A stretch of DNA of 64,000 nucleotides from Halichondria panicea (GCF_963675165.1 NC_087385.1:2790501-2854500), one strand, 5' to 3'; positions 37,967-59,870 are shown, numbered from the stretch's first letter. Translations and numbers: made by a program. The notes: generated by a model not told the origin, from the letters alone.

Positions 37967-39105
37967 TATACTAAAAAAACAATGTAATTTTTTTAACTAA
38001 AAGAAGACGTATGGTACTATATATCTACAATAAACCTTGGTAAAGTATTCCAGTGAGTAATAACTTCCATAAAAAAGGAAGACTTGTGTGCAATAGTGCT
38101 TACAAATGGCTTAAAAAGTGGTTTGGAGTGCGGGAAACGGGGTGAGGGTGAGGCGTGAAGAGGTCGGAGGGTATGCCTGAATTGTTATTAACGATGTTAT
38201 AGCATACTTTTAGTTTTTGTATTTTGTTTAGTAGGATAGGTCACAGTTCCTTCCATTTGCCCGAAAGAAAGAAAAAGGAATTGGAGGAACAAAGAACAAA
38301 AGAAGGAAGCGACAAGAGAACAGCGGAGGTTGAAACATAGATTAATAATTATATGGTTGAAATGCACAAGTGCACTAGAATGGATCTAAAGCGTTCGATG
38401 GAGCCAATACCTTCTTGCTTTATATATGACAAACGTATTCCTTGTACATTGTGTATATACCAGTGTTTTATATCTACTACAACCAGTAGTGAGAACATAC
38501 ACATTAAAAAATACTCCCTACAGCTAGTCAAGGCCAAGGAGTATGGTGTACCGTCTTTCTACTAATTACAGTGCCACTAAAAATTAACTCTAGTGGCGCA
38601 CAAATAAAACGAATCAGAGATTCCAGTTTGGCGCTTCTATTAGTAATTGAGTGGCGCTTACCAATAGAATGTATACATGTAGAGAGTACTAGTAGATCAG
38701 TTGTACATGTAGCCTCAATTTAGGGACACACGTTATAATCTCTATAAGCACCAGCAAAAAATAATCTACTTGTCGCTCAATTGAATGGGGACTTGGGCAT
38801 TTCTATTAGAGTATTAGAGGAAAGACGGTAGATCATCTTATAGATTGGGTTGTTATTCCTTGGCCCTCATACACCATATAGCGCAACATTTTCGAGGCAC
38901 TTATATTTCGTGGAATGGCCTCTAAAAAGCATGGTATTATGCTACCCAGAGTAGTATGCTACTCTGGTGCTACCCAAATTTTATCAAAGGTCAAGGTTGG
39001 AAATCTGTGTATAAAAATAATCTCGCTGGCCACACTTCGAAAACTGACAGTATCAGTCTTCGAAGTATAGTCTAGCCGGCCCGCGAGACTAAATCTAGTA
39101 TAAAA

Positions 39106-42100
39106 ATGGCTTTTCTAATGAAATTATGCACTAGGCAGGTATTCTCAAGATTTACAGAGCCAGCTTGCCTGTCTCTCAGACTCAGTATCTCCAGCTCTGT
39201 ATTGATGCGCCCTGGATCTTTTAATGATCTAGAAATAGCCAAGAGCAGAGTTTCTACTCTGTCCAATGACCCTGGTAATGAAGCTAAACTGAGGCTATAT
39301 GGACTTTTTAAGCAGGTTAGTTGTACATTATTATGTTATTATTTAGCAGCCAATAAAAATGGGTTGCTGAACGTGTTCTTTGGATTTATATGTGGGTATA
39401 GACTAGACGAAGTAAATATTACAGCAAAGGATGTGGTCAGAGGAGGTATACGGTACGCCAATGTCAAAAGGTCCCTAATTAAAACATCACGTGGGCTTAT
39501 GTTTTACATGTAAAACTGAGTTCACCCTCGCGCCCCTGGATTTATACTAGTCTCATGAATCAGCCGCCGTTCTTTTGGAACCACCGTCTGAGCACTCTTG
39601 TCATGAAGTTATTTCAAAATGGAATGTTGATTGCTCACAAAACCAATGGAATGTAATTAAATCGTGATCTTACGCCCACACATATTTCCTAATTGTTATA
39701 CAAATCACCAAGCGAAGGCATCTCTCTCTACTTGTGTTTTGCTGTGGTGCTAAATCTGTGCCCAAGGACCCCTGCTTGCCTTGCTTATGCTTCGTAGCAG
39801 CTTCTATGTATGAAGTGTTTACCATGCGTAATGCATGTGTAATGATTATCCAAATGCGTTGAGCAAAGTGCAGTTCTTTGCTGCCTCCAAGTTCATCACC
39901 TGACTGGACTTCTGCAATTTGATTGGTCAAGACGGAATTCCGTCTTGGCACATAAACGATGACAAGAGTGCTCAGACGGTGGTTCCAAAAGAACGGCGGC
40001 TGATTCATGAGACTAGGTTTATACACCACCACTATAACTTCATCCTCTTCATAATCATAGCAGGAACCAGTTGAGCTATCGCGCCCCAGACGAAACAGCT
40101 TGAGAGAAGAGATTTCAGATTTAATTGCAACCTTTGACCTTTAATTATATTCTTCGAAACCACAGGATATGGAAAATTAGCCTTCCGTAGCTAGGGTATA
40201 AATTTTGATGTACTGGTTTGCTGCACTGGATAGAACTAGGTATAGCAAGCTTTCCAAGCAGGCAAATAAACGATCAAGAGCAACAGAAACGGTAGCTGCT
40301 ATAATCCAAGCAAAGGTCACGAACCCAGGACAAGATGATTAATGTTTTTCATAAAAGTGACCCTGTTGACCTTACCCTGTTGACCTTGGCTTACCTCCTC
40401 TGGGATGTGGTACAGGTCAGTAAATTACAGGTTCTCAGCCTTTTTCATAAAAAATTTGATGCAGGGAAGTAGCTTTGATTGGCTTTCAGTAGTTGGGCGG
40501 AGTCCAACCGCACTTCACCAGTGGTTGGGTATCACGACAATATACTTCTTTGTTCCACTGGTACTTGAGGCAGAGTATGAATATTGTTTAATCAAGTGGC
40601 TGACAACCGCATGGCTCAGGGGTGCGATATAAAGAAACAATAATTACATGTATGCTGTGACTAGATCTATAGCTATAATTGTTTTAGGGTGCAAGAAAGA
40701 TCCCAGAGTTCTTAGAGAAAGTGGAAGGATACTTTAGCCTGTAAAACAAGATTTAGTAGAGGCAGAAATAACCTTTTTTCATAATAGCTAGATCTAGCAC
40801 AAAGAGAGCTATAAGACTACCCTATAGGCTTCTGGAAAATATGTTCGATTACCAGAGAAGGCACACATAACACAGGTTTTGTCTAAATTAATCTTATTGG
40901 TAGTACACCAAAACTCAAAACAAAGACAAGTCCTTTTAATACAAAGAATCTACAACTTCAAACTGTTCAAGCTTCATTTATACATAGTAAAATAGACCAT
41001 GGTTCTTTTCTAGTAGCCTAGATATCTGGCAGGAGCTGTTCATGCTGTTGCTGCATCTCTGGAGAAATACAGTGAGCCATCTTGCCTTGTCAGCTAAATT
41101 GAGCTGTAAGGTTTCTCTCTTGAACGCTGCAATCTGATTGGGCTGCAAGTTTTCTGCAGTTGGAACAAAAACGTATATTGTCGTGGTACCCAACCACTGG
41201 CCAAGCGTGGTTGGACTCTGCCCAACTAGGCTTTCAGCGCAGCATACCATAATTGATGTAATTACAGCGGCAGAAAAAATATATTCCACTTCTGAGTGGT
41301 GCATCTTTTAGAACACAAAAAATTGCGTTCAACCCAGCTGGTGCCTAAATTATGGTGGCGCTTATGTTCTACAGATAGTATACAATACAGATAGTATAAA
41401 ATAGGCGTGGTCTAGCTCAGTTTTACTTGCATGTAGCTGCACCAGTGAGAGCTGAGTGACTTGTGAACAACATTCATTGACTGTAGCTATGAGTTAGACA
41501 ACTGTTCAGAAGTGTGAAGGAAGTCAAAGATGCAGGATGATTGTCTTGATGTAAGCCTTTTTATAAGCACCAGAAAAAAAATTCCAGCAACGGTAGGCGC
41601 TTCTATAAGGACCTAAAATTATGTTGATGCTGATGTGACGCTTAAATTATGGTGGCGCTGTAATTACATCAATTTCGGTAAAAATTATAAACATTAAAAA
41701 TATCACAAAATAATTATAGTGCAGTCAAGGCATAGAAAAGGTCAAAAGTCGTACAAGTATAGGATATACCGGAGGATATATAGGGTGCATATCCTCCAAG
41801 TAGGTGTGGTATATCTGACTTATACCACGTGACCGCAGCACTATAAAAGGACCTCCCCCTAGCAACAATTCAATCACGATGCAGACTGCAAAAAAGAACA
41901 AGACTATGCCGGATTTTGCAGCCGTCAAAGAGCTAGTTGAGCAACATGTTGACTCCTACAGATGCTCAAGAGCTTCCTTGGTCCAAGCGTTGACCATTCG
42001 ACGTCCCTTACTGGAGTTGCAAGCTCTTCTTGGATAAAATGTATCTAAACCGCGCCCATGGACCCATGGAAGCTTAGCTGTCTTGTTGGAGAGCACTCCG

Positions 42101-45100
42101 TGTTTCTGCCGTCGCTTTGAGTCTTAGTACCGTCAAGCATGGCTCTTTTCTCTTTGCTTACTTTCTTGAACAAATGAAAAAACTAAAAAACAACTTGAAA
42201 AACTGTGCATGCCTAGCCTGGGGCTGTATGCTAATATTCTATACAGTAGACTCTCGTTAATCCGGCCACCCTTGGGACCATGCAGCTTGGCCGGAATAGC
42301 GAGGTGGCCGTACTTCAGATAATTAGCCGCGGCTTAAAAACGACCTTACCTCGAATATAATCACTGATTTGCGGTTCTTGTCTCGAGGATAATGAAAGAT
42401 AATGAATCATTCTGCTCTCTATTTAAGTGTAATCCAATTTTATTTACTAAACCACACCCAAAACATCATATCCGGCCGTAATACACATATAAAATTACAT
42501 TGAAAACGTTATTTGGGACAGCCAGCACTGGCCGGTAAACGGGATAGCGAGTGGCCGTACTTCAGGGTGAGTTTTGTGCAGTAAACATAGAGGTAGCATT
42601 CCGTGCCAAGCCAAATGGCCGGTATATCGAGGTGGCCGTACTTCAGAGAGCCGGAATAGCGAGAGTCTACTGTATATCCTACAGCTGTTGACCAATGAGA
42701 TCAATTTGTGGTGACGTAAGTGTGGTATAAGTTTAGTTACTTTGACAATCGTCACAGCTCATCGCAGTAAAAAGAAGCAGCGGTGTCGAAAAACGAAGTG
42801 GGCGGACCTGAGGTTCAATTACTTATTTACAAAGTAATTGTAGTGCTCCTCTTTTATAATTTTTCTGTACCTCACCGATGACAGTCTCTTCCATGATGTA
42901 TACCAACGTCCATCAAAGACGTAGCTATTCATTTTAGCTCTTTCTGGCTCAACCTAACTCTTCTGCTGCTGCACTACATACAAAATCCGTACGTTCATAA
43001 TGATATTCACAGGCTGACCGCGGTCACTTACACACTTTTCTTACAAGGCAATGCGGCGTTTAGGAAAGCACACGAGATGTGATTTCCAAACCCATGCAGA
43101 GTTAGACGCTCCTTCTGTAATGTGCTCCTGGTAATATAGTTATGCCAGAGTCAAGTATAGATACATAGTAGACAAGAGCTTCCTATAGCATACTAACGAT
43201 CTCAATTTAAATTAGCTCCCCAAGTTCTGAGCAGATTATAGCAGTACTCCAGTCTTTTTTTATGCTTTATCTTGTAGATCTACTGGCTAGGTTTAAGGAA
43301 GTCTACATCATTATATTGCGCCTGGTTTCTTGTAAATGCGCTTCAGGTACTGCGTGGGAAGACGGTTAGTGCAGTTTACTCTCGCCCATGCTCGATTAAA
43401 TTTGGCTACGTCAGTAGCGGATAACGCGATTTCGCGGGGCAGGCTATCTTTTTTCTTCTTAAATTCCTCTCGTATATTTTATCTGTGACAAAGCCTGCAA
43501 AGCAGGCAAGATATATGACATGTAATCGTAGGCTTGTTTTCTATCGCTGTGGTTTCTTTTAGGCCACGATTGGCAAGTGCAGCTCAAAGAAGCCAGGTAT
43601 GATGGACTTCGTTGGACGTGCCAAATGGGATGCATGGAACAACCTGGGGGATATGACTCAGGTAGATTGCACCACAGTGTGTATACATGTGTCTAAAGTG
43701 ATATTATATACTTATTGTCATCCTCAGGCTGCAGCCATTGATCAGTACTGTCAGTATGTTGATTTGCTTACTAGCCTTGATACAGGCAGTCAGTCGTCTT
43801 CTACTGACTTAGCTCAGTACAAAGAGATAGTTGTCACTGACAACAATGGAGTGAGAACCATCATGCTTAACAGGCCAGCTAAGTACAATGCTATAACATA
43901 CCAGGTAACATAATCAAGGATATAAGCTGATCTTTTGTGCGCTAATTATACACAATGTGATGACATCAGATGTATTCGGAAGTGCAACATGCGCTGGAGG
44001 AAGCAGCAAAGATTGACAGTATTGTTGTGGCAATGCTCACAGGAGCTGGTAATTACTACTGCAGTGGTAATGATCTGTCAAACTTCACAAACATTCCACC
44101 TGAAGGACCCCAGAAATTGGCAGCTCAAGCTAAGGAAGTACTTAGGTATGTTGATATTTCCTGTGTAGTGACATACTGTGCAATTAAGTCATGTAGTACT
44201 TTTCACATCATGATTATTGTCTTGTAGGGAGTTTGTGTCTTGCTTCATTCAATTCCCAAAAGTGTTAGTGGCTGCTGTAAACGGTCCTGCAGTAGGGATA
44301 TCAGTGACTACATTGGCATTGTGTGACTTGGTCTATGCATCTGAGAATGTGAGTAATTGTACTCGAGTGGCTACAGCCTACAGGTTGTATATGTACATGT
44401 GGCAGTATTTGAAGCACGTAGGTGATCACGGATTATAGTAGTCTGTCAGATCTATTTGTATTCTGAGTCTGCTCACCTGACTGAGTGTTTTTATTAATAG
44501 CATCATATATACTATGGTTTTAGGGATTTATGGCAGTAAACCCACCAAGCCCGAGGGCGAGGTGGTTTACGTTGCCATAATCCTTGAAACAATAGTATGA
44601 GTGTTTATATCCTATGTGATTGGCTAGCTATACATTGCGCATTTACTCCTCTACCATGGTAACTCACTTCCAAATTATCAAGGAAAAATGATTGTGGGAA
44701 AGCTTACTCTGTCAGTAGCTAGCTAGCTACAGGTACTATCATACTTTAGTACCGTTTGTTCGGTGTGGTTCTACCCCTCCAAACCTCTTCGAACTACAAT
44801 AATGGACAAGCAAACGGACGCCAGCGTTCCTCTAGTCAAAGAAATGCTGATCTAGCAAACACTCTGAGCCCTGCCTGACTCCTCTCTTCTAAGATTAAAG
44901 CCACACAAACAGCAGCTAAAGCCACCCATACCCATAGAGCTGGAGTCAGACAGTGCAGTGCCAAGGCTCCCACTTGCACTGCACTAGCTGCTTGAGATAC
45001 GAAGGACTAGCCTCCTTCACAAGGCCTCAAAAAGGAGGCCTGCTACTGACTGTTTGCGCATTTGCGCATGCGCAAAATTATTGGATAATTTCCCTGTAAT

Positions 45101-48100
45101 ATTTCCCATTAAACTGACATTTACCCGAAAAATATACACACAGAGAACACTACATACACAGAGCTATATAGCTAGCTAGCTAGAGACAGAGCTGTACGTT
45201 TGGTTACAGCATGCTATTTCTTCTGATAGAGTCTACATGTAGACTTTCACCAAGGTTAGTGTCAGATGGGCGTGGCCTGTCCATATAAGCTATTGTCAGC
45301 CTTCCCTCCGTTTAGACGATTGCCATCCACACTGTTACAGGCTGTGAGTCCTTTGTTAACATAGCAGGCTAAGGGTAGCTATTAGAATGCTATCACACGG
45401 CCTAGAAACCTTCACAATCGCACTTCTCCAATCCACTTCCGTCATGGTTTTACTGAGCATTATACGATGATATCCGGAGTCCCCAGTTTCTGAGGATTAT
45501 GTGGCGCATGCGCAAACAGTCGATACCAGGCCCTCTCTTCAAGGAAGAGCGGCCTGGGATCGAGGCTAACGAAGGACCAGCTCTCTTATCAAGTACATAC
45601 CCTAGCAACTGCATGAAAACAGGATATTTAAATTATAACTAGAGCACTGAAGTGCTAACCCTCGGCTGTTTACTTTAATACAATCAATAGTAAAGTCTAT
45701 TTGTGTTGAGTTCGAATTTGTGTTGAGTTCGAGCTTCATAAAGTGTCATAACTTTGTCTAGTCTTGATTCTAGGCCGCGAAGAGAAAGGCGGCCTGGTAT
45801 ACCTTGTATGCGCATGCGCGAAATAATTGACAACAATTTCATCATACAAATTGTAAAAAAACGGACAAAGTTACAAAAGGGAAGAATACGTATGACAATG
45901 TGACCACAATGGCAGCTTTCAGAGACACTAATCAAAGTAGAATAATTATGCTGCGGCAGTGTTGCTTCTTCTAGCTCTGTTTATCAAAGAGACAGTTCAA
46001 AAAAGCCTCCCAGACAGCTAGAGCTGCCAGCTAGGGAAGAGTTGTGGACTCTTTAATACATCAGTAGATCTTGAGTGAATAACTTCCTGAGTGTCGAGTT
46101 AAAGGCTTTCAGGAGTAATCATTAGCTTCTTTATCTTAATGACTTCTTGTCGAACATAAAGGCAAGATTTAGTAGCAGAAGACTTGCCTGGTCCATATTA
46201 CCACAGCCTCATCAGGGGACCCATAGGAACACATCATGCCTTTCCTATAACATCTGTAGCCTTACAGTGTAGGGTGTCGTTATAAGTAGAGACTTGGCTT
46301 GATACAATAAAGAGCGTAAGAACTCAGTCATCTTTGTACAATACTTCTATGTAACGGACTGTAACTTCAGAATACAAATAGTATACGGTTTATTTTACTG
46401 ACAGTATCCACAGATACACGGATTACCCCCTTTTGGGGGTAACGTACGCGCATGCGCATACAAGGTATACCAGGCCACCTTTCTCTTCGCGGCCTGGAAT
46501 CAAGGCTAAACTTTGTCATACTTCACTGAAATTCAAAGTTTCATATACCATTGGATTCCTTGTTAAAAAGCGCTTCTATCTATATGCTATAGAGCTTGTA
46601 AGCTCCAACCAGTTAAAAGTTTGCATTTTCCATGTAGAAGTCCCAGGCATACTTGTCCACCACATACAGCATAAACCATAATTGACCACATAACTTCCGG
46701 GGCCGAACTCAACACAAATCGACTTTAGTATTTATGAAGCATGAAGCATGGAGAAACTGGCTAAGTATCAAGTAACATGAGCAATGAAATTCCATCGTTC
46801 CTGGTACAGGATCACCTCAGCTGTAAATATGTACCTCGAGAAAAGGACTTAGTAACATCAAGGGCGTATAAGAGAAATTTTTGTGAGGTGTAAAATTTTG
46901 TGTTTTTCGAGGGCAGACAGAAGACGCGAAAATTTAAACTGGGATAAACTCCCACGCACCGATATTTCACATGCAAAGCTATTTGTGGGTGTGGTTTCCT
47001 TGTATTGAAACGCGCATATTAGAACCTAGTTGGGCGGAGTCCAACCAACGCTGCGCGCATGGTTGGGTATCAGTGCATGTAGCAGTTTGCAGCCCAATCA
47101 GATTGCTGCGTTCAAGTGGGAAACCTTACAGCTCAATTTAGCTGACAAGGCGAGCTGGGTCACTGTATGCAGAAATAGCTCCTGCTGGATATCTACATAG
47201 GCTACTAGAAAAGAAGCATAGTCTATCTTGCTTGAACAGTAGCATTTTTGTATGTCCCAGTGCGCATGCGCAAGCGAAGTATACGGTAGTGTGTTTGTGT
47301 GTCTGTGTGTGTAGACTGTTACAGCTGTTCAAGGATCAATGAATTGCAAGTAAGAGTTTCTATAGGCTTCTAGTCATGTTTTCTTGGATTTGTATTTGTG
47401 GATTTGCAAAATAAAGCTTCGTTCTCGAGTTATGCCTACTTGGAATGCCATTGCAGCCTTTTCGTAAGAGTCCATAGTAAAACCTTTTCACCGAGTGTTT
47501 CTACTCTACTTAGTAGTTAGCTCTGCACTAGAACGCTAGCTATTGGTAGCTGCAAGATTGAGAAGAGAGCTGCAAGGCTCTGCTGACTAGCTATTAATTT
47601 TAGACCTAAACTTTTGGCATAAATCGTTTTTACAATCACCATCGATCATTACCACTCTTTGAGTTTCCCTGCGATTCTTAAAAATGTTCATCAATATAAA
47701 TGTGTGTATAAAAGCTAGCTATTAGTAGCTTTATGCTTTGGCACCTCCACCGAGGCATCAGCACCCACAAGCATTATTTTTCAAATCCACGAAGTAAAAC
47801 GTTTCTAGAAACTCTTACACTTGCACAGTTCATCGATATTGCTTGAGCAGCTGTAGCAGAGCTGACAGACAGACACACTACCGTATACCTCGCTTGTGCA
47901 TAATTAACATTTTGATTTTCGGTCCACAGGCATCTTTTCATACTCCTTTTATGAATCTTGGCCAAAGTCCTGAAGCATGTTCTTCTGTCCTGTTTCCCAG
48001 GATCATGGGACCAGCTAAGGTTGGATAATTATTATTACGTAAATGCATTGTTTCAAGACATGCCTGTTTTTTTAGGCAAACGAGGTTTTACTTGGAGGTA

Positions 48101-48426
48101 GGAAATTAACTTCAGCTGAAGCTCTTGAGAGAGGATTGTTGACAAGCGTGTTTCCAGCCAAGACCTTCAGTAATAATGTCAAAGACTTGGTTACCAGCAT
48201 TGCAGAATTACCTCCAAAGGTAAAGTTTTAATAATTTATATACAATCATGTGTTATGTTATAATTAATTTATGCAGTCTCTCATGAAATCGAAACAGCTG
48301 CTACGTAATGTGGACAGAGATTTGCTTGAGAAGGCCAACAAAGACGAGTGTGATCTGCTTGAGGAAAGATGGCTGTCGGATGAGTGCATGCAAGCTATTA
48401 TGGCATTTATGCAGAGAAAGAAATAA
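39106..48426 (+). CDS. ECI2: ACBP-domain enoyl-CoA delta isomerase 2
   Basis: ECI2 shifts 3-cis/trans double bonds to 2-trans in unsaturated fatty acyl-CoAs so that beta-oxidation can proceed. Eight exons join in frame: 39106-39315, 43563-43661, 43728-43904, 43970-44145, 44228-44348, 47930-48019, 48076-48219, 48277-48426 (TAA), giving 388 residues (human about 394). Residues 1-38 are Arg/Ser-rich and lack acids early on, like a mitochondrial presequence. An acyl-CoA-binding domain spans roughly 40-103 ([28 protein letters not shown]). The crotonase domain follows, with SGNDL at 194-198 and NGPAVGIS for the oxyanion hole and QSPE at 273-276 providing the catalytic Glu (276). The protein ends MQRKK and lacks the SKL-type peroxisomal signal of mammalian ECI2. 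Introns 1 (4.2 kb) and 5 (3.6 kb) are full of mobile elements. It converges on AHCY with 73 bp between stops. Confidence 0.95.
39547..40016. mobile_element. Inverted-repeat element with ~57-bp near-perfect ends
   Basis: The left end CTAGTCTCATGAATCAGCCG... and the right end ...CGGCTGATTCATGAGACTAG are inverted over about 57 bp with no mismatch that I can see. TTTATAC occurs at both flanks (39541-39547 and 40018-40024) and may be the target duplication. It lies in ECI2 intron 1. The near-perfect arms suggest a recent insertion. The ~120-codon open frame inside (reverse strand) resembles no known protein. Confidence 0.8.
40490..41228. mobile_element. TAGTTGGGCGG element with 9-bp target duplication (intact copy)
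   Basis: 739 bp, ends TAGTTGGGCGGAGTCCAACC and GGTTGGACTCTGCCCAACTA, flanked by identical GGCTTTCAG at 40481-40489 and 41229-41237. In ECI2 intron 1. It shows what the 35433 copy looked like before the foldback insertion. No coding frame of note. A third, truncated copy in reverse orientation starts at 47027. Confidence 0.9.
41251..41674. mobile_element. AATTGATGTAATTACAGCGGC element
   Basis: Ends AATTGATGTAATTACAGCGGC and GGCGCTGTAATTACATCAATT are inverted repeats around ~425 bp. Internal repeats of CTAAATTATGGTGGCGCTT occur. A possibly related stretch with GTGGCGC motifs lies at 38570-38660. It abuts the 40490-41228 element in ECI2 intron 1. Confidence 0.65.
41770..42225 (+). repeat. TATA-box/short-ORF repeat unit (forward copy)
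   Basis: An E-box CACGTG (near 41827), TATAAAAGG (41842) and an ATG at 41879 opening a 52-codon frame to TAA at 42037 form a compact promoter-plus-ORF arrangement. The frame is lysine-rich at its start, then contains [20 protein letters not shown] and [11 protein letters not shown]. Downstream, in another frame, the sequence continues to resemble the reverse copy at 31905-32345 ([24 protein letters not shown]), so this copy looks frameshifted after the ORF. I do not recognise the protein. It may be a decayed gene spread by duplication or part of a larger element. Confidence 0.5.
42244..42672. mobile_element. Tigger/pogo-like element (copy A)
   Basis: 429 bp with ends CAGTAGACTCTCGTTAATCC and GGAATAGCGAGAGTCTACTG, flanked by TA. 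Shares its interior with copies at 52212-52619, 60004-60401 and 61562-61980. In ECI2 intron 1. Several internal GGCCGTACTTCAG repeats. Confidence 0.9.
45008..45567. mobile_element. TAGCCTCCTTC...GATCGAGGCTA element with 9-bp target duplication
   Basis: 560 bp in ECI2 intron 5, flanked by identical ACGAAGGAC at 44999-45007 and 45568-45576. The left terminus forms a small hairpin (AAGGCCTCAAAAAGGAGGCC); the right terminus forms another (CTCTCTTCAAGGAAGAG). TGCGCATGCGCA occurs near 45062 and GCGCATGCGC near 45504, just inside each end. The copies at 56162-56728 and 18807-19260 share the interior. Confidence 0.9.
45759..46508. mobile_element. TAGTCTTGATTC...GAATCAAGGCTA element with 9-bp target duplication
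   Basis: 750 bp in ECI2 intron 5, flanked by identical AACTTTGTC at 45750-45758 and 46509-46517. Reverse-orientation partner of 28359-29085, with long shared interior (GACTTGCCTGGTCCATATTACC, TGGCAGCTTTCAGAGACAC). TATGCGCATGCGCG is near 45808 and CGCATGCGCATAC near 46448. Confidence 0.88.
47027..47263. mobile_element. TAGTTGGGCGG element, truncated copy
   Basis: Begins TAGTTGGGCGGAGTCCAACC and runs through sequence matching, in reverse, the right half of the 35433 element (GCAGCCCAATCAGATTGCTGC, GCTCCTGCTGGATATC). It breaks off near 47263 where another dispersed repeat begins, so the second end is missing. Confidence 0.75.
47264..47770. repeat. Dispersed repeat, GTATACGGTAGTGTG...CACCGAGGCATCAG
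   Basis: Uninterrupted member of a family also seen near 1390-1830, 9460-9800 (reverse), 28140-29390 (reverse, interrupted) and partly at 57300-57630. Shared blocks are GTGTGTGTAGACTG, AAGAGTTTCTATAGGCTTCTAG, CTCGAGTTATG and GCTAGCTATTGGTAGCTGCA. No coding frame. Confidence 0.7.
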
Positions 48427-48499
48427 CTTATTATAATTATTCTAGCAAACAAACTTCTAATTTTAGTTCAACAGTTATCGGTTCATCTGACAAAATGTT

Positions 48500-59070
<10,571 letters not shown>

Positions 59071-59183
59071 TTTGATAGAGTTCTTCAAAAATAACTTTTA
59101 AGACGAAAAGAAACAGAACAGGCTAATGTTTTAGGCTATGAATACAGTTGATCAAACATGTGCCCGTCGATCTAAAATGAAAA

Positions 59184-59195
59184 TGCGCATGCGCA
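59184..59195. promoter_or_regulatory. NRF1-type palindrome upstream of AHCY
   Basis: TGCGCATGCGCA lies 114-125 bp upstream of the AHCY ATG and is not inside a recognised mobile element. It is a perfect palindrome matching the known animal NRF1 consensus (YGCGCAYGCGCR). NRF1 sites are typical of housekeeping promoters. No TATA box is apparent nearby. Binding is inferred. Confidence 0.6.
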
Positions 59196-59659
59196 CATTC
59201 TCGTGAAAATCGCCTGATCAACAGAGAATGCCAATTAAACCAAGTTGTAACTGGAGGTGTGAGAGGGGAGGACCTGCTAGCTATCTGCTCGAACGTACAC
59301 GTACATGTACACATACACGTAATAGTGTAACAACAATCTCGCACTTCTGGTGAATTAAATCGACTAGTCCGCAGCAGAGTCTGCTGTAGGATTTTAAAGT
59401 AAGTTAAGAATCTCGGAGCCTATTAAACTTAGTTCTAGCAGCCGGTCATGTAAATAATTTACATACTATAATTATGGTCATACTTAGAGGAGGTACGACA
59501 TTTTTTAATTAGCCTCGTTCCAGGCCGATTTTGTCCAATTTAACACTAGGTCGCCTCCTCGGCCTGGTATTGAGCGTGAATCTGGGCATGTGCTGTATTT
59601 GCTCCACCTTTCTGAGCGAATACCTGAGCAAGGTGGAGTGAATAGAAACACTAATGGTG

Positions 59660-59870
59660 TACCGTATAGCGGGTAATTTTCGGGGGACAAAATATTCGTG
59701 GTTCAGCAATAGACATTAATTTTCGTGGGTAATATTTTCGTGGTTAGAGCTTGCACTGCAGGTAAAGGTAGGCAAGGTCGCTTCATTCGTGGGTAAAATA
59801 TTTGTGGTCAGACCTCCAACCACGAAAACCATGAATATTTTGCCCCACGAAAATTGCACGCTATACGGTA
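59660..59870. mobile_element. Palindromic TACCGTATAGCG element (left of pair)
   Basis: Ends TACCGTATAGCGGGTAATTTTC and GAAAATTGCACGCTATACGGTA; the interior ATTCGTGG / CCACGAA blocks also pair. Its inverted sister is at 60646-60857. Confidence 0.8.

Larger units (their letters stand above)
35227..39105. other. ATR-ECI2 divergent intergenic region
   Basis: Between the first recognised ATR exon (- strand) and the ECI2 start (+ strand). It must contain the first ATR exon and both promoters. Most of it is mobile DNA: a 9-bp-duplication element with a nested foldback (35433-37390) and a Tigger-like element (37685-37966). A purine-rich tract is at 38260-38330. Near the ECI2 start an inverted repeat, ACTTCGAAAACTGA - TCAGTCTTCGAAGT, lies at 39033-39068. 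No convincing ATR initiator exon was found. Confidence 0.6.

Noticed and set aside
39670-40032. 120-codon reverse frame
   Set aside because: Covers the interior and one arm of an inverted-repeat element in ECI2 intron 1; no protein family resemblance.
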